The notes beneath the pieces were generated by a model that worked only from the letters and a program-made list of their open reading frames with translations, did no database searches and was not told the DNA's origin. From NCBI GenBank assembly GCA_963708725.1, contig CAVPTL010000007.1:1-64000 (forward strand): DNA of 64,000 nucleotides, written 5' to 3'. The first letter of the stretch is position 1, and each line of letters opens with the position of its first letter. Below are positions 42,370 to 51,195 of the stretch, one piece after another. The position numbers and the translations under genes are program-made. Source of the DNA: CAVPTL01 sp963708725. Lineage in GTDB: Bacteria > Actinomycetota > Thermoleophilia > Gaiellales > JAICJC01.

Positions 42370-44295
42370 TCACAGCTCGACGAAGGCGCCGACCTGAAAC
42401 ACGCGGTCGGGGGGCAACCCGAAGTGGGCCGCCGCCGACGACGAGTTTTGCTGAAGGAGCACGAACAGCCGCTTTCGCCACGGCGCGAACCGGGAGCTGC
42501 CGGTCGTCAACACCGTTGCTCGGTCGACGAAGAACGACGCGCGGTCGAGGTCGATCTCGAGACCTTCGCGGCGGGCGAGCCCGAGTGCGTGGACGACATC
42601 GGGGTCGTCCTGGTAGCCGTACCGGGCGTTGACGGTCACGAACCCGAGCCGCAAGAACTGAACCTCGATGCGGTGCTCGTCGGCGACGTGGGGCACGTCG
42701 ACCGTCTCGACACGCATCAGCACCACCTGCTGATGGAGGACACGGTTGTATTCGGTGTTCTTCACGAGCGCGGGTGGGACGGTGTCGAGCGACGGCGTGA
42801 GAAACACCGCCGTGCCCGACACGCGGTCGGGCTGGGCGTCGATCAGCCGGTTGATGTAGCGGCGCACCAGCACGCGATCCTGGTCGCGATGCGCGGCGAT
42901 CAACATCCGGCCCCGTCGCCACGTCGTCAGGATGACGAAGAACACTCCCCCGACGACCAGCGGCAGCCAGCCGCCGCTTTCGACCTTGGGCAGGTTGGCG
43001 GCAAAGAACGTGAGCTCGACGGTGATGAAGAAGGCCGCGCCGGGGATCACCATCCACAGCGGCTTGTGCCAGATCTTTCGGAAGACGACGAACGCCAGGA
43101 AGGTGTTCGAGGCAAAGATCGCGCTGAGCGCGATCCCGTACGCGTTGGCCAGGCCGGTCGGCGACCGGAATGCCAACACCAGCATGAGCACCGCGGTCAG
43201 CAGAAACCAATTGACCGCGGGGATGTAGATCTGCCCCTTGACCTTGCTCGACGTGTGGCGGATCGACATGCGCGGCAAGAAGCCGAGCTGCATCGCCTGC
43301 TGGGTGACCGAGAAGGCGCCCGAGATGACCGCCTGGGACGCGATCACGGTCGCGACGGTGGCGAGCACCACCATCAGCTTCTGCCCGGTCTGGCCACCGG
43401 GTACGAGCACGAAAAAGGGGTTCACGACGGCGGCGGGATGGGCAAGCAGCAGCGCCCCCTGACCGAGGTAGTTCAAGACAAGGCACGGCAGCGCGAGCAG
43501 GAGCCAGGCACGGGTGATCGCCTTTCGGCCGAAGTGGCCCATGTCGGCGTAGATCGCCTCGGCGCCGGTGACGGCCAAAAACACCGAGCCGAGGGCGAGA
43601 AATCCAAGCTTGGGATCGTCGGCGAGGAAACTGCCGGCGTAGGTCGGCGAGAGCGCCCGCACGATTCCCGGCTGCGCCAGCACCTCCTTCAGCCCGACGG
43701 CGCCGATGACAACGAACCAGATCATCATGATCGGCCCGAACAGGCCGCCCACCGCACCGGTGCCGAACCGCTGCACGAGAAAGAGCGCGATCAACACTCC
43801 CAGCGAGAGCGGCACGACTTGCGCGGCCAGCGTCGGTGAGGCCACCTTGAGGCCGGAGACCGCCGACACCACCGAGATCGCCGGTGTCAGCATCCCGTCG
43901 CCGTAGAACAGCGAGGCCCCGAGAATCCCGACGAGCACCAGGGCTGTCTTTCGCCGTGAGGTGACAAACCGCTGGATCAGGGCGACCAGCGCCATGATCC
44001 CGCCCTCACCGTGGTTGTCGGCGCGCAGGATCAGGAGCACGTACTTGAGGGTCACGATCAGCATCAGCGCCCAGAAGATCAGCGAGATGGCGCCGTACAC
44101 GTGGAGCTGCGAGACGGCCATCGGGTGGTCGCCGTCGAAGATCAGCTGCACCGTGTAGAGCGGACTCGTGCCGATGTCGCCGTAGACGACGCCGAGTGCG
44201 CCGACCGAGAGCGCGAGGCTGGCCCACCCCCCGTGAGCGGTGTGGCTTTGAGTTCGCCTGCTCGTAGCGGTACGCGTTGGGGCAACAACTTCCAC
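42370..44295 (-). CDS. kup: KUP-family potassium uptake protein
   Basis: A 641-residue K+ transporter with the KUP start (LALSVGALGVVYGDIGTSPLYTVQLIF), the GEGGIMALVALIQR stretch, about twelve membrane helices to near residue 430, and a C-terminal cytoplasmic domain (RRYINRLIDAQPDRVSGTAVFLTPSL). Full length. It is divergent from a trkA-like gene (44364), so the locus is a small potassium-uptake module. ATG at 44295. Confidence 0.93.
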   Translation of the reverse strand: MEVVAPTRTATSRRTQSHTAHGGWASLALSVGALGVVYGDIGTSPLYTVQLIFDGDHPMAVSQLHVYGAISLIFWALMLIVTLKYVLLILRADNHGEGGIMALVALIQRFVTSRRKTALVLVGILGASLFYGDGMLTPAISVVSAVSGLKVASPTLAAQVVPLSLGVLIALFLVQRFGTGAVGGLFGPIMMIWFVVIGAVGLKEVLAQPGIVRALSPTYAGSFLADDPKLGFLALGSVFLAVTGAEAIYADMGHFGRKAITRAWLLLALPCLVLNYLGQGALLLAHPAAVVNPFFVLVPGGQTGQKLMVVLATVATVIASQAVISGAFSVTQQAMQLGFLPRMSIRHTSSKVKGQIYIPAVNWFLLTAVLMLVLAFRSPTGLANAYGIALSAIFASNTFLAFVVFRKIWHKPLWMVIPGAAFFITVELTFFAANLPKVESGGWLPLVVGGVFFVILTTWRRGRMLIAAHRDQDRVLVRRYINRLIDAQPDRVSGTAVFLTPSLDTVPPALVKNTEYNRVLHQQVVLMRVETVDVPHVADEHRIEVQFLRLGFVTVNARYGYQDDPDVVHALGLARREGLEIDLDRASFFVDRATVLTTGSSRFAPWRKRLFVLLQQNSSSAAAHFGLPPDRVFQVGAFVEL

Positions 44296-44351
44296 ATACC
44301 CATCGTGCCACCCAACCCCTTAAGGCGGTCTGAAGATTGCCTTTGTTGCTG

Positions 44352-44357
44352 TAGGGT
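44352..44357 (+). promoter_or_regulatory. Leaderless-type -10 element of trkA
   Basis: TAGGGT, 6 bases, ATG 44364. No Shine-Dalgarno fits in the gap. Confidence 0.45.
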
Positions 44358-44363
44358 GGCGCC

Positions 44364-45026
44364 ATGTACATCCTGATTGCCGGGGGCGGCAAGGTTGGCG
44401 CAAACCTCGCCGCGACGTTGCTCGCAGCCGGGCATGAGGTGACGCTGGTTGATCACAACCACGAGCGCTACGAGCTGCTCGAACAGCGCTTTGGCGCGGT
44501 CGCCCGCTACGGCGACGCGTGCGAGCTGCAGGTGCTCGAGCGCGCCGGCGTCGAGCGTGCCGAGCTGCTGGTCGCGGTCACCGGTGATGACGAGGACAAC
44601 CTGATCGTGTGCCAGGTCGCACGCGACAAGTATGGGGTGCCGAAGGTGATCGCGCGGGCCAACGATCCCCGAAACCAGCCCCACTACGACATGCTCGGGA
44701 TCACGCTGACGGTGTCGGCGACCGCCACCATCCTGGCACTGGTCGAGCACGAGCTGCCCCAGCACGAGTTGATCACGCTGCTTGACCTGCGTCGCGAGAA
44801 TCTCGAGATCGTGGAGTTCGCGATCGCGCCGGGGTCACCGTTTGACGGGCGCAAGGTGCGCGACCTGAACGTGCCCGACGGCTCGCGCCTGATCTCGGTG
44901 AGCCGCGGCGGGACTTCGCAGATCGCAGGCGGCGATACCGAGCTGTTCGCGGGCGATCTCGTGCTCGCGATCCTGAAGCCCGGCGTCGAAGAGGACTTCC
45001 GGCGCGTGCTCTCGTCGCCCGCCTGA
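44364..45026 (+). CDS. trkA: TrkA-type K+ channel regulator (RCK-N/RCK-C)
   Basis: A 220-residue protein with RCK-N NAD-binding domain (MYILIAGGGKVGANLAATLLAAGHEVTLVDHN; GxGxxG as GGGKVG) and a C-terminal TrkA-C (RCK-C) domain (FDGRKVRDLNVPDGSRLISVSRGG). TrkA gates TrkH/KtrB channels by nucleotide binding; no trkH-like gene is adjacent here, and the neighbour is a Kup transporter. It converges on the HD-GYP gene two bases away. Confidence 0.88.
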   Translation: MYILIAGGGKVGANLAATLLAAGHEVTLVDHNHERYELLEQRFGAVARYGDACELQVLERAGVERAELLVAVTGDDEDNLIVCQVARDKYGVPKVIARANDPRNQPHYDMLGITLTVSATATILALVEHELPQHELITLLDLRRENLEIVEFAIAPGSPFDGRKVRDLNVPDGSRLISVSRGGTSQIAGGDTELFAGDLVLAILKPGVEEDFRRVLSSPA

Positions 45027-45028
45027 GG

Positions 45029-46381
45029 CTACGCGGCGGCCGCCAGCGGCTGGAGCCCGTCCGCCAGCGAGTGCTCGAGCGCAGCGAACGCCATCGGGCA
45101 GAGGTGCGTGCCCACGTCGCTGCGCATGATGGCAAGCGCCTCGGCGGCCGGCATCTGGTCACGGTAGGGCCGAGCCGAGCTGAGCGCATCGAACACGTCG
45201 GCGGCCGCGAGGATGCGCGCGTCCAGCGGGAGCGATCCGATCTCGATCCCGCGGTGATACCCACGGCCGTCCATCCGCTCGTGGTGGGCGCCGGCGATCG
45301 ACGCCAGCGACGAGAACATCGCCACCCGCGAAAGAATCGCCTCGGTGTGGGCGGGGTGGCGCTTGACGACCTCGAACTCGTCCTCGCTCAGCCGTCCGGG
45401 CTTGTCCAGCACGGTGTTGGGAATCGCAAGCTTTCCGATGTCGTGCAGCAGCCCCATGCGGCGGAGGTCGCGCAGCCGGTCTGGCCGGAAACCGAACTGC
45501 TCGCCGAGCGCCACGGCGTAGCGCGCGACGCTGACCGAGTGTTGAGCCGTCCACTCCGACTTGGCATCGATCACGTCGGCGAAGGCGAGCGCGACATCGT
45601 CGATGCGCGCGTCGTCGGCGTCGAGTACCTGGTCAGCGCCCGGGCCGATCCGATCGAGATCGACCTCGTCGGCGCGAAGCTCTGCCCACAGCGGATCGTC
45701 GTCGTCGATCGCGAGAAACGCGTCGGCGATGCGCGGCTCAAACCACGCTCCGCGCCGGCGCTCCACCATCTTGCGGGCCGCCGCAAGGCCATCGCGGACG
45801 AAGAACACCTCGGCCGCCTGCGCGAGCGAGGCGATCCGGGCGAGCTCGGGGATCTCCTCTCCGGCGAGGCCGTCTGGCTGTCCTTTGCCATTCCACTGCT
45901 CATCGAGTGAGCGCACCGCCGAGGCCGCCGCAGGGGGAAAGGCGAGCCGAAGCACGATCTGCGCACCGCGGTCGCAGCGGGCGTTCACGATCTCGCCGGC
46001 CTCGCTCTTGAGTCGCGGTACCACTTGCAAGAACCGCCGCGCGCGCACCAGTCGCGGTTCGCCGCGGGCGACGTTGGCGGCGGTGAAGCGCAGGGCCTCC
46101 GAGGGTCGCTGCCAGTCGACGACCTTGCCGAGCCGCTTCAGCTCGATGTCGTCGGTGCCAAAGAGCATCGCCATCCGTGCAGAGCTCGACGAGCAGCCGG
46201 CGTCCTTCAGCAGCAGGGCGTAGAACAGCGCCGATCGCTGCTCGGCGGGAAGCCCGGTCTCGGCAGCGATGCGCATACCCAGGGCACAGGTGCGCTCGGC
46301 GTGTCCCGGAGGTTGGCCCTCGGTCAAATCGAGGGCGTGGGAGAGCGCCGCGATGATCTCGGACAGGCGTACCTGACTCAT
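45029..46381 (-). CDS. HD-GYP-type phosphohydrolase with two HD modules
   Basis: A 450-residue protein from ATG 46381, which has GATACC 6 nt upstream. The N-terminal module carries a degenerate HD signature (GHAERTCALGMRIAAETGLPAEQRSALFYALLLKDAGC); the C-terminal HD-GYP module carries HDIGKLAIPNTVLDKPGRLSEDE and HHERMDGRGYHRG, where the GYP is GYH as in many of this subgroup. It is probably a c-di-GMP or other nucleotide hydrolase. A longer start at 46420 is less likely because of the -10 spacing. Confidence 0.82.
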   Translation of the reverse strand: MSQVRLSEIIAALSHALDLTEGQPPGHAERTCALGMRIAAETGLPAEQRSALFYALLLKDAGCSSSSARMAMLFGTDDIELKRLGKVVDWQRPSEALRFTAANVARGEPRLVRARRFLQVVPRLKSEAGEIVNARCDRGAQIVLRLAFPPAAASAVRSLDEQWNGKGQPDGLAGEEIPELARIASLAQAAEVFFVRDGLAAARKMVERRRGAWFEPRIADAFLAIDDDDPLWAELRADEVDLDRIGPGADQVLDADDARIDDVALAFADVIDAKSEWTAQHSVSVARYAVALGEQFGFRPDRLRDLRRMGLLHDIGKLAIPNTVLDKPGRLSEDEFEVVKRHPAHTEAILSRVAMFSSLASIAGAHHERMDGRGYHRGIEIGSLPLDARILAAADVFDALSSARPYRDQMPAAEALAIMRSDVGTHLCPMAFAALEHSLADGLQPLAAAA

Positions 46382-46387
46382 CTGCGG

Positions 46388-46393
46388 GGTATC
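46388..46393 (-). promoter_or_regulatory. Leaderless-type -10 element of the HD-GYP gene
   Basis: GATACC, 6 bases, ATG 46381. Supports the shorter start. Confidence 0.4.
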
Positions 46394-46439
46394 GGCACAG
46401 CCGTCGCGCGTCGTGAGCACGCCGCTTCACCAGAGTGTA

Positions 46440-46467
46440 TTGCAGATCTGCAATTTCACCGTAGGCT
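46440..46467 (+). promoter_or_regulatory. Promoter of small membrane protein at 46474
   Basis: TTGCAG (46440-46445), 16-base spacer, TAGGCT (46462-46467), 6 bases, ATG 46474. The best-formed example of the leaderless-type promoter in this window. Confidence 0.5.
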
Positions 46468-46473
46468 TGAGAC

Positions 46474-46665
46474 ATGGACGACACTCGCAGCGGTGGACAG
46501 CCTCCCCGCAACCTTCAACTAGCTGCGTGCCCCATCGGTGCTCTCGGAGTTCTGATGTTCGTCACCCACAATCCCACCGTCAGCTGGGCGTTTGGCCTGT
46601 CGCTGATGGTGTGGTGCGTCGTGATGATCGCCTGGCTCCTGAAGAACGACCACGAAACCGTTTAG
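46474..46665 (+). CDS. Small membrane protein (two TM)
   Basis: A 63-residue hypothetical protein: a short polar start (MDDTRSGGQPPRN), helix 1 (LQLAACPIGALGVLMFVTH), then helix 2 (WAFGLSLMVWCVVMIAWLL) and KNDHETV. Unknown family. Its likelihood rests on the TTGCAG/TAGGCT promoter 6 nt before the ATG. The next 216 bases to 46882 hold no gene that I can support. Confidence 0.5.
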   Translation: MDDTRSGGQPPRNLQLAACPIGALGVLMFVTHNPTVSWAFGLSLMVWCVVMIAWLLKNDHETV

Positions 46666-46869
46666 GGCGGCACATATACCTCCGTAGCGCCTACGCACGG
46701 CTCGTGTGTGGGTTTCTAACCCGACGCCAACTTTCGCGGCGTAGGGTCGCCCCATTGGCTGCCATGCAGTGCGTGGTGGGAGCCGCGGATGAAGACTCCG
46801 TGGCCGGCCGGGTCGAGCGGCAATGCGTTCAGGAGCCCGTTGACTGCTCGACCCGGTTCCGCAGACATC

Positions 46870-46875
46870 TACCGT
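46870..46875 (+). promoter_or_regulatory. Leaderless-type -10 element of MFS transporter 46882
   Basis: TACCGT, 6 bases, ATG 46882. It fixes the start at the MGFLSRIVVDTSS reading and excludes a longer one from 46789. Confidence 0.4.
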
Positions 46876-46881
46876 GCGGGC

Positions 46882-48171
46882 ATGGGCTTCCTTTCGCGGA
46901 TCGTGGTCGACACCAGTTCGCTCACGGAGTCGCGCGACTTTCGGCTGCTGACGCTCGGGACGTTCGTGTCGAGCCTGGGCAGCCAGATTGCGCTGGTGGC
47001 GCTGCCCTACCAGGTCTACATCATCACCGGCTCGTCGTTTCAGGTCGGCCTGATCGGCCTGGTCGAGCTGTTCCCGTTCGTGGCGGCCGCCCTGCTGGCG
47101 GGTACCCTGGCCGACCGTCACGACCGCCGAAAGCTTCTGATGCTCGCCCAGCTGCTGTTGCTGTGTACGTCCACCACGCTCGCGCTTCTGGCCGCGACTG
47201 GACCACCACCGGTTGGGCTGCTGTATGTGATCGCGGCGATCGCGGCGGCGTGCTCGGCGCTTGACCGGCCGACCCGCTCGGCGATGGTGCCGAACATGGT
47301 CGGGCTGCCCCGCCTGGAGTCGGCGATCTCGCTCACCTATGGCCTCTACCAGGTGAGCATGGTGGTCGGCCCGGCGCTGGCGGGGATCATCATCTCCCAG
47401 GTCGGCCTGACCCTCGCCTACTCGCTCGACGCCGCGACGTTCGTGGCCATGTTCTTCGCGGCGGCGCTGCTGCGGCCGCAGCCTCCGACCGAGGTCACCG
47501 AAACCGAGCCGGTGCTGCAGTCGATCCGCGCGGGACTTCGCTTTGCCTGGAGCAAGGGCGAGCTGATGGGGAGCTTTGTGATCGACATCCTGGCGATGAC
47601 GTTCGGGATGCCCCGCGCCCTCTTCCCCGCGCTCGCACTGACCGTCTACCACGCCGGGCCGACCGGGGTGGGTCTGCTCTACGCGGCGCTTTCGGCCGGT
47701 GCGGTGGTGGCCGCGTTCACGACCGGCTGGCTCGCGCACGTATCTCGACTCGGCCGGATCGTGGTCGTGACCGTGGCCATCTGGGGTGCCGGGATCACGA
47801 TCATGGGCCTCACCAACCAGCTGTGGGTGGCGATGGTGTGCCTGGTGATCGCCGGTGCCGCCGACAGCATCAGCGCGGTGTGCCGTTCGACGATCCTTCA
47901 GACCGCGACGCCCGACTCGATGCGCGGGCGGATGTCCTCGATCTTCACGATGGTGGTCGCGGGCGGGCCGAGGATCGGCGACGTCGAGTCGGGCACCGTT
48001 GCGGGCGCTGTCAGCCTGCGGTTCTCGGTCGTCTCGGGAGGGATCCTGTGCATGCTGGGGATCCTGCCGATCGTCCTGGCGTTCCCCGCGTTCTGGCGCT
48101 ACGGACAGCCGCGAACGCCCGAGAACCCGTCGGCGATGATCGGGATGGAGCCGGCGCGCGGCGAGGAGTAG
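46882..48171 (+). CDS. MFS transporter, EntS-like (12 TM)
   Basis: A 429-residue major-facilitator protein of the EntS/MFS_3 type. It has the entry segment FRLLTLGTFVSSLGSQIALVALPYQVYIITGSS, the loop 2-3 motif LADRHDRRKLLMLAQ, and a twelve-helix layout with a Gly-rich second half. Such carriers export siderophores or drugs; no siderophore genes are nearby, so substrate is unknown. The start is discussed with the promoter at 46870. It ends directly against a convergent small gene. Confidence 0.85.
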   Translation: MGFLSRIVVDTSSLTESRDFRLLTLGTFVSSLGSQIALVALPYQVYIITGSSFQVGLIGLVELFPFVAAALLAGTLADRHDRRKLLMLAQLLLLCTSTTLALLAATGPPPVGLLYVIAAIAAACSALDRPTRSAMVPNMVGLPRLESAISLTYGLYQVSMVVGPALAGIIISQVGLTLAYSLDAATFVAMFFAAALLRPQPPTEVTETEPVLQSIRAGLRFAWSKGELMGSFVIDILAMTFGMPRALFPALALTVYHAGPTGVGLLYAALSAGAVVAAFTTGWLAHVSRLGRIVVVTVAIWGAGITIMGLTNQLWVAMVCLVIAGAADSISAVCRSTILQTATPDSMRGRMSSIFTMVVAGGPRIGDVESGTVAGAVSLRFSVVSGGILCMLGILPIVLAFPAFWRYGQPRTPENPSAMIGMEPARGEE

Positions 48172-48363
48172 TCAGCGAAGCCGCTTGACGACGTACCAGG
48201 CCGTGACGAACACGAACACCTGAACGCCCCCGAGCACTACGTCGGGACCGGTGCGCGAATCGATCACGACATCGAGGGCGACTCCTGCCACGATCGCCAC
48301 CACACCCGCCAGCATCGCGCCGAGGACAGCGCCGGCAAAGTTGTTCGGAAGTCGGATCCGCAT
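48172..48363 (-). CDS. Small membrane protein (two TM)
   Basis: A 63-residue hypothetical protein with two membrane helices: AGAVLGAMLAGVVAIVAGVALDVVI and VLGGVQVFVFVTAWYVV, with a short RTGPD loop and basic C-terminus VKRLR. TACGAT lies 8 nt upstream of its ATG. No recognised family. It sits tail-to-tail with the MFS gene. Confidence 0.55.
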   Translation of the reverse strand: MRIRLPNNFAGAVLGAMLAGVVAIVAGVALDVVIDSRTGPDVVLGGVQVFVFVTAWYVVKRLR

Positions 48364-48435
48364 ATCTCCCGATCGTAACTTTGTGGCGCGGGGCGAACTC
48401 CTCGCAACTGTGACAATTCCGTCACAAAACGGGGA

Positions 48436-49881
48436 TCAGCGATCGTCGGCGCGAAGCCCCCGCGCAGCCAGCACCGAGCCCGCGATGCACAGCGCAACCG
48501 CAAACCCAATGCCCGCGCGGAAGGCCGACACGGTCGCGTCGCGCTGAGCGGCCGACAGCACGTGGCCGGCAAACGGGTCGGCGTTGGGGTGTGGCGACTT
48601 CGACTCGAACACGAGGGTGATCACGATGCCCAGAAGCGGCGTCGCAATCAGCCCGCCGATGCGCGAAACGGTGGTGTTGACGCCGGCGGCGAGTCCCGAG
48701 AATGCGTCGGGGGCGGCCTTGAGGGCGGTCGAGGTGATGGGAGCGACCAGCATCGAGAGCCCGAACGCAAACACCAGCACGCCGGGCAGCGGGATCAGCG
48801 GGTTGGTGCTCGTCACCAGCGTCAACAGGACGAGCCCGGCGGCCATCACGATCGGCGCAAGTATGAGCAGGCGCCGTGGACCGTCGCGATCGGCCAGCCG
48901 CCCGAACCGCGCGGCGATGAAGAACATCACGATGCTGATCGGCAGGAAGACGAGCGACGCCCGCGCCGGCGTGTATCCGACTGCCGCTGACTGGAGGTAG
49001 AGCGCGAGGTAGAAGGTCGATCCGCCGAGGGCGGCGTAGACGAGCAGGGTGTACATGTTTGCGACCCCGAACACGCGCGACTGGAGCAACTCCATCGGCA
49101 GCAGCGGGTGGGCTGACCGCCGCTCGCTGCTGATCAGAAGCGCGAATCCGGCGAGCGAGAGCAGAAACGCCCACCACACCGATGCGAACCCCTTTTGAGC
49201 GCCCTCGATCAGGGCGAACGTGAGGCCGCCAAACGTGAGGGCGATCGCTGCGGCGCCGACGGCCTGCACGGGGCGCGGTACCTCGGGCAGGCGCTCATCG
49301 CCCCGGCCGGCGACGGCGAGTCCGACCGCGAGCACGGCGGCGGGCAGGTTGATCACAAAGATCCACCGCCACGAGGCGTACTCGACCAGCAGGCCGCCGA
49401 GCGGCGGGCCGATCAGGGTCGCGATCCCGCTCCAGGCCGTCCACTGACCGACGGCCCGGCCGCTGTCGGCGCCGTAGGTCGCGCGAAGGAGCGCGAGACT
49501 GTTGGTGGTGAGCAGCGCACCCGCCACTCCCTGGAGGATCCGCGCGGCGATCAAGAGCTCGGTGTTGGGGGCAATCGCCGCGAGCGCGGAGGCCGCGGCG
49601 AACCCGGCGACTCCGGTCACGAACAGTCTCCATCGTCCGTAGCGGTCTCCCAGCGCCCCCGAGACGATGTAGAGCGAGGCGACCGCAAGCGAGTACGAGA
49701 GCGCGATCCACTGCTGCGCCGGCAGGCCCGCGTCGAGGTCACGGCCGATGGTGGGCAGTGCGATATTGACCACCGTGCCGTCGATAAACGCGATCGACGA
49801 ACCGATGATCGTGGCCACCAGGATGAATCGGCGCCGGTCGTTGACGGGAGCCTCCGCCGCGAGCGTTGGAGTGGCGGTCAT
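48436..49881 (-). CDS. MFS multidrug transporter, DHA2/EmrB-QacA type (14 TM)
   Basis: A 481-residue fourteen-helix major-facilitator protein. DHA2 hallmarks: SSIAFIDGTVVNIALPTIGRDL, loop 2-3 motif GALGDRYGRWRLFVTG, ILQGVAGALLTTNSLALLR, and motif C WSGIATLIGPPLGGLLVEYASWRWIF (spread). Full length with normal ends. Substrate unknown; QacA-like exporters remove cationic drugs. No regulator gene is adjacent. Confidence 0.88.
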   Translation of the reverse strand: MTATPTLAAEAPVNDRRRFILVATIIGSSIAFIDGTVVNIALPTIGRDLDAGLPAQQWIALSYSLAVASLYIVSGALGDRYGRWRLFVTGVAGFAAASALAAIAPNTELLIAARILQGVAGALLTTNSLALLRATYGADSGRAVGQWTAWSGIATLIGPPLGGLLVEYASWRWIFVINLPAAVLAVGLAVAGRGDERLPEVPRPVQAVGAAAIALTFGGLTFALIEGAQKGFASVWWAFLLSLAGFALLISSERRSAHPLLPMELLQSRVFGVANMYTLLVYAALGGSTFYLALYLQSAAVGYTPARASLVFLPISIVMFFIAARFGRLADRDGPRRLLILAPIVMAAGLVLLTLVTSTNPLIPLPGVLVFAFGLSMLVAPITSTALKAAPDAFSGLAAGVNTTVSRIGGLIATPLLGIVITLVFESKSPHPNADPFAGHVLSAAQRDATVSAFRAGIGFAVALCIAGSVLAARGLRADDR

Positions 49882-49936
49882 CGCTCGGCGGGCCGAAAAT
49901 GTTGCGTCACAGGTTGCAAGCCGTCACCATACCCAG

Positions 49937-50137
49937 ATGGGAGTGACGTACGAACTTATCGACGCGCCCTATCCGTGCCTCTGTGCGGTGTACCGCTGTG
50001 ACTGCGGCGGAAGCGCGACGTCGTACGGCGATGAGTCCGGTGAGCTGCCCCGTGGTTGGCACCGGGTCGGCGACGCGGACGTCGACCACGTCCTCTGCCC
50101 CGGCTGCGCTGCCCGCGCCGCCGAACCCCGTGACTGA
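49937..50137 (+). CDS. Small Cys-rich (zinc-ribbon-like) protein
   Basis: A 66-residue protein with four to six Cys in two clusters: C-L-C at PYPCLCAVYRCDCGG and C-P-G-C at HVLCPGCAARA. This fits a zinc ribbon. No family recognised. It overlaps by 8 bases the frameshifted TfoX-like gene, so the two were probably co-transcribed. Confidence 0.55.
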   Translation: MGVTYELIDAPYPCLCAVYRCDCGGSATSYGDESGELPRGWHRVGDADVDHVLCPGCAARAAEPRD

Positions 50138-50457
50138 CGAGCTGTTCGCGCCGATCGTGGCGCGCTTCGAGGGTCGCGACGGGATCACGCTCGGTACCGG
50201 GTTTGGCTCCAACCCTGGGCTTCGAATCCACGGCAAGATCTTCGCGATGCTGACCGGCGGGCGGCTCGTCGTGAAGCTGCCAAAGGCCCGGGTGGACGAG
50301 CTGGTCGCGAGCGGGAGCGCCGTGCGGTTCGAGCCGGGAACCGGACAGAGTCATGCGCGAATGGGCCTCGGTGACGCCCGATTCCGCGGGCGACTGGGCC
50401 GACCTCGCCGACGAGGCGCTGATGTTCGTCGGCCCCGCTACCGACCCACCCCGATAG
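50130..50457 (+). pseudogene. TfoX/MmcQ-like protein gene with one frameshift
   Basis: From GTG 50130 the protein reads VTDELFAPIVARFEGRDGIT, later GKIFAMLTGGRLVVKLPKAR and VRFEPGTG. Near 50349 the frame changes: continuing as MREWASVTPDSAGDWADL and ADEALMFVGPATD to TAG 50455-50457. Both parts match the small TfoX-N/YjbR-like family (GKIFAM, KLP, MREW, ADEA-FV). One surplus base (or two missing) explains the break. A pseudogene or sequence error. Confidence 0.68.
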
Positions 50458-50506
50458 AATGCTCGATCTCAGGCAGCAGGGCGCAAATCGGCCCGCCTGA
50501 AAGTGA

Positions 50507-50579
50507 GCGCCCGTAGCTCAGGGGATAGAGCGCTGCCCTGCGGAGGCAGAGGTCGCACGTTCGAATCGTGCCGGGCGCA
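50507..50579 (+). tRNA. tRNA-Arg (anticodon GCG)
   Basis: 73 bases, all helices pair: acceptor GCGCCCG/CGGGCGC, D-stem GCTC/GAGC, anticodon stem CTGCC/GGCAG, T-stem GCACG/CGTGC with TTCGAAT loop. Loop CTGCGGA puts GCG at 50540-50542, reading CGC. The usual bacterial CGN reader has ACG (inosine). CCA not encoded. Confidence 0.93.
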
Positions 50580-50603
50580 TCGCCGAGATGTGGGGGGCTC
50601 ATT

Positions 50604-50621
50604 GGGGGAGCCTGCTCCCCC
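50604..50621. terminator. Hairpin downstream of tRNA-Arg
   Basis: GGGGGAG/CTCCCCC (50604-50610 / 50615-50621) with a 4-base loop, 24 bases after the tRNA and before the convergent gene ending at 50648. It resembles the longer palindrome at 53877-53903. Confidence 0.55.
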
Positions 50622-50647
50622 GACCCACCGTCGCCCGGCTCGTTTGC

Positions 50648-51184
50648 TTAGAACGCGCCGAGCAGCAGCGGTACGAACAGGCTGACGCCGAGGGCGTACA
50701 GGGCGTCGAACCAGAAGATCCGCGCGGCGTTTGCCGCCGTGATCAGCCCGGACGCACCCTTGGCGAGGTAGAAGGTCATTCCACGCCCGCGGGCTTCGTG
50801 TACCTGGGCGGTGAGCGATGCGGCGTCCTGACGGCTGGGAAAGGCGTGCATGCCGATCGAGTAGCCCAGCCATGCGAGCACGATCAACACCGGGTCGTTG
50901 AACTGCTCGTGCAGGACGACCAGCTGGTAAGCGACCGTGAGCGTGAGGATCGAGCACAGCACGGTGTTGATCACGAGCGGCCCGGCCGAAATCAGAAGCG
51001 CGGCGCGAAGGCTCTTGGAGCGGCCGTGGATCACATAGCCGGCGGGGTTACCCATCGGTCGGAAGTAGCTGACCTCGTAGACGGGCGTGTCGGTCACGTC
51101 GCAAAAGAAGCGATGCGCGATCTCGTGCACCACCACGCCGGGAAACGTGATGAGCGATACCAACCAACCGGGGAGAAAGAACAT
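50648..51184 (-). CDS. Membrane metalloprotease-like protein (HExxH, M50-like)
   Basis: A 178-residue integral membrane protein with HEIAH in the first helix region (GVVVHEIAHRFFCDV) and several further helices. The family is not certain; it resembles DUF3267-type or M50-like zincins. Second-site ligands are not clearly seen, so activity is unproven. Two bases-spaced relation to the next upstream gene (51196) suggests coupling. Located in the envelope-protease neighbourhood. Confidence 0.7.
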   Translation of the reverse strand: MFFLPGWLVSLITFPGVVVHEIAHRFFCDVTDTPVYEVSYFRPMGNPAGYVIHGRSKSLRAALLISAGPLVINTVLCSILTLTVAYQLVVLHEQFNDPVLIVLAWLGYSIGMHAFPSRQDAASLTAQVHEARGRGMTFYLAKGASGLITAANAARIFWFDALYALGVSLFVPLLLGAF

Positions 51185-51195
51185 GCTGCCTCTCG

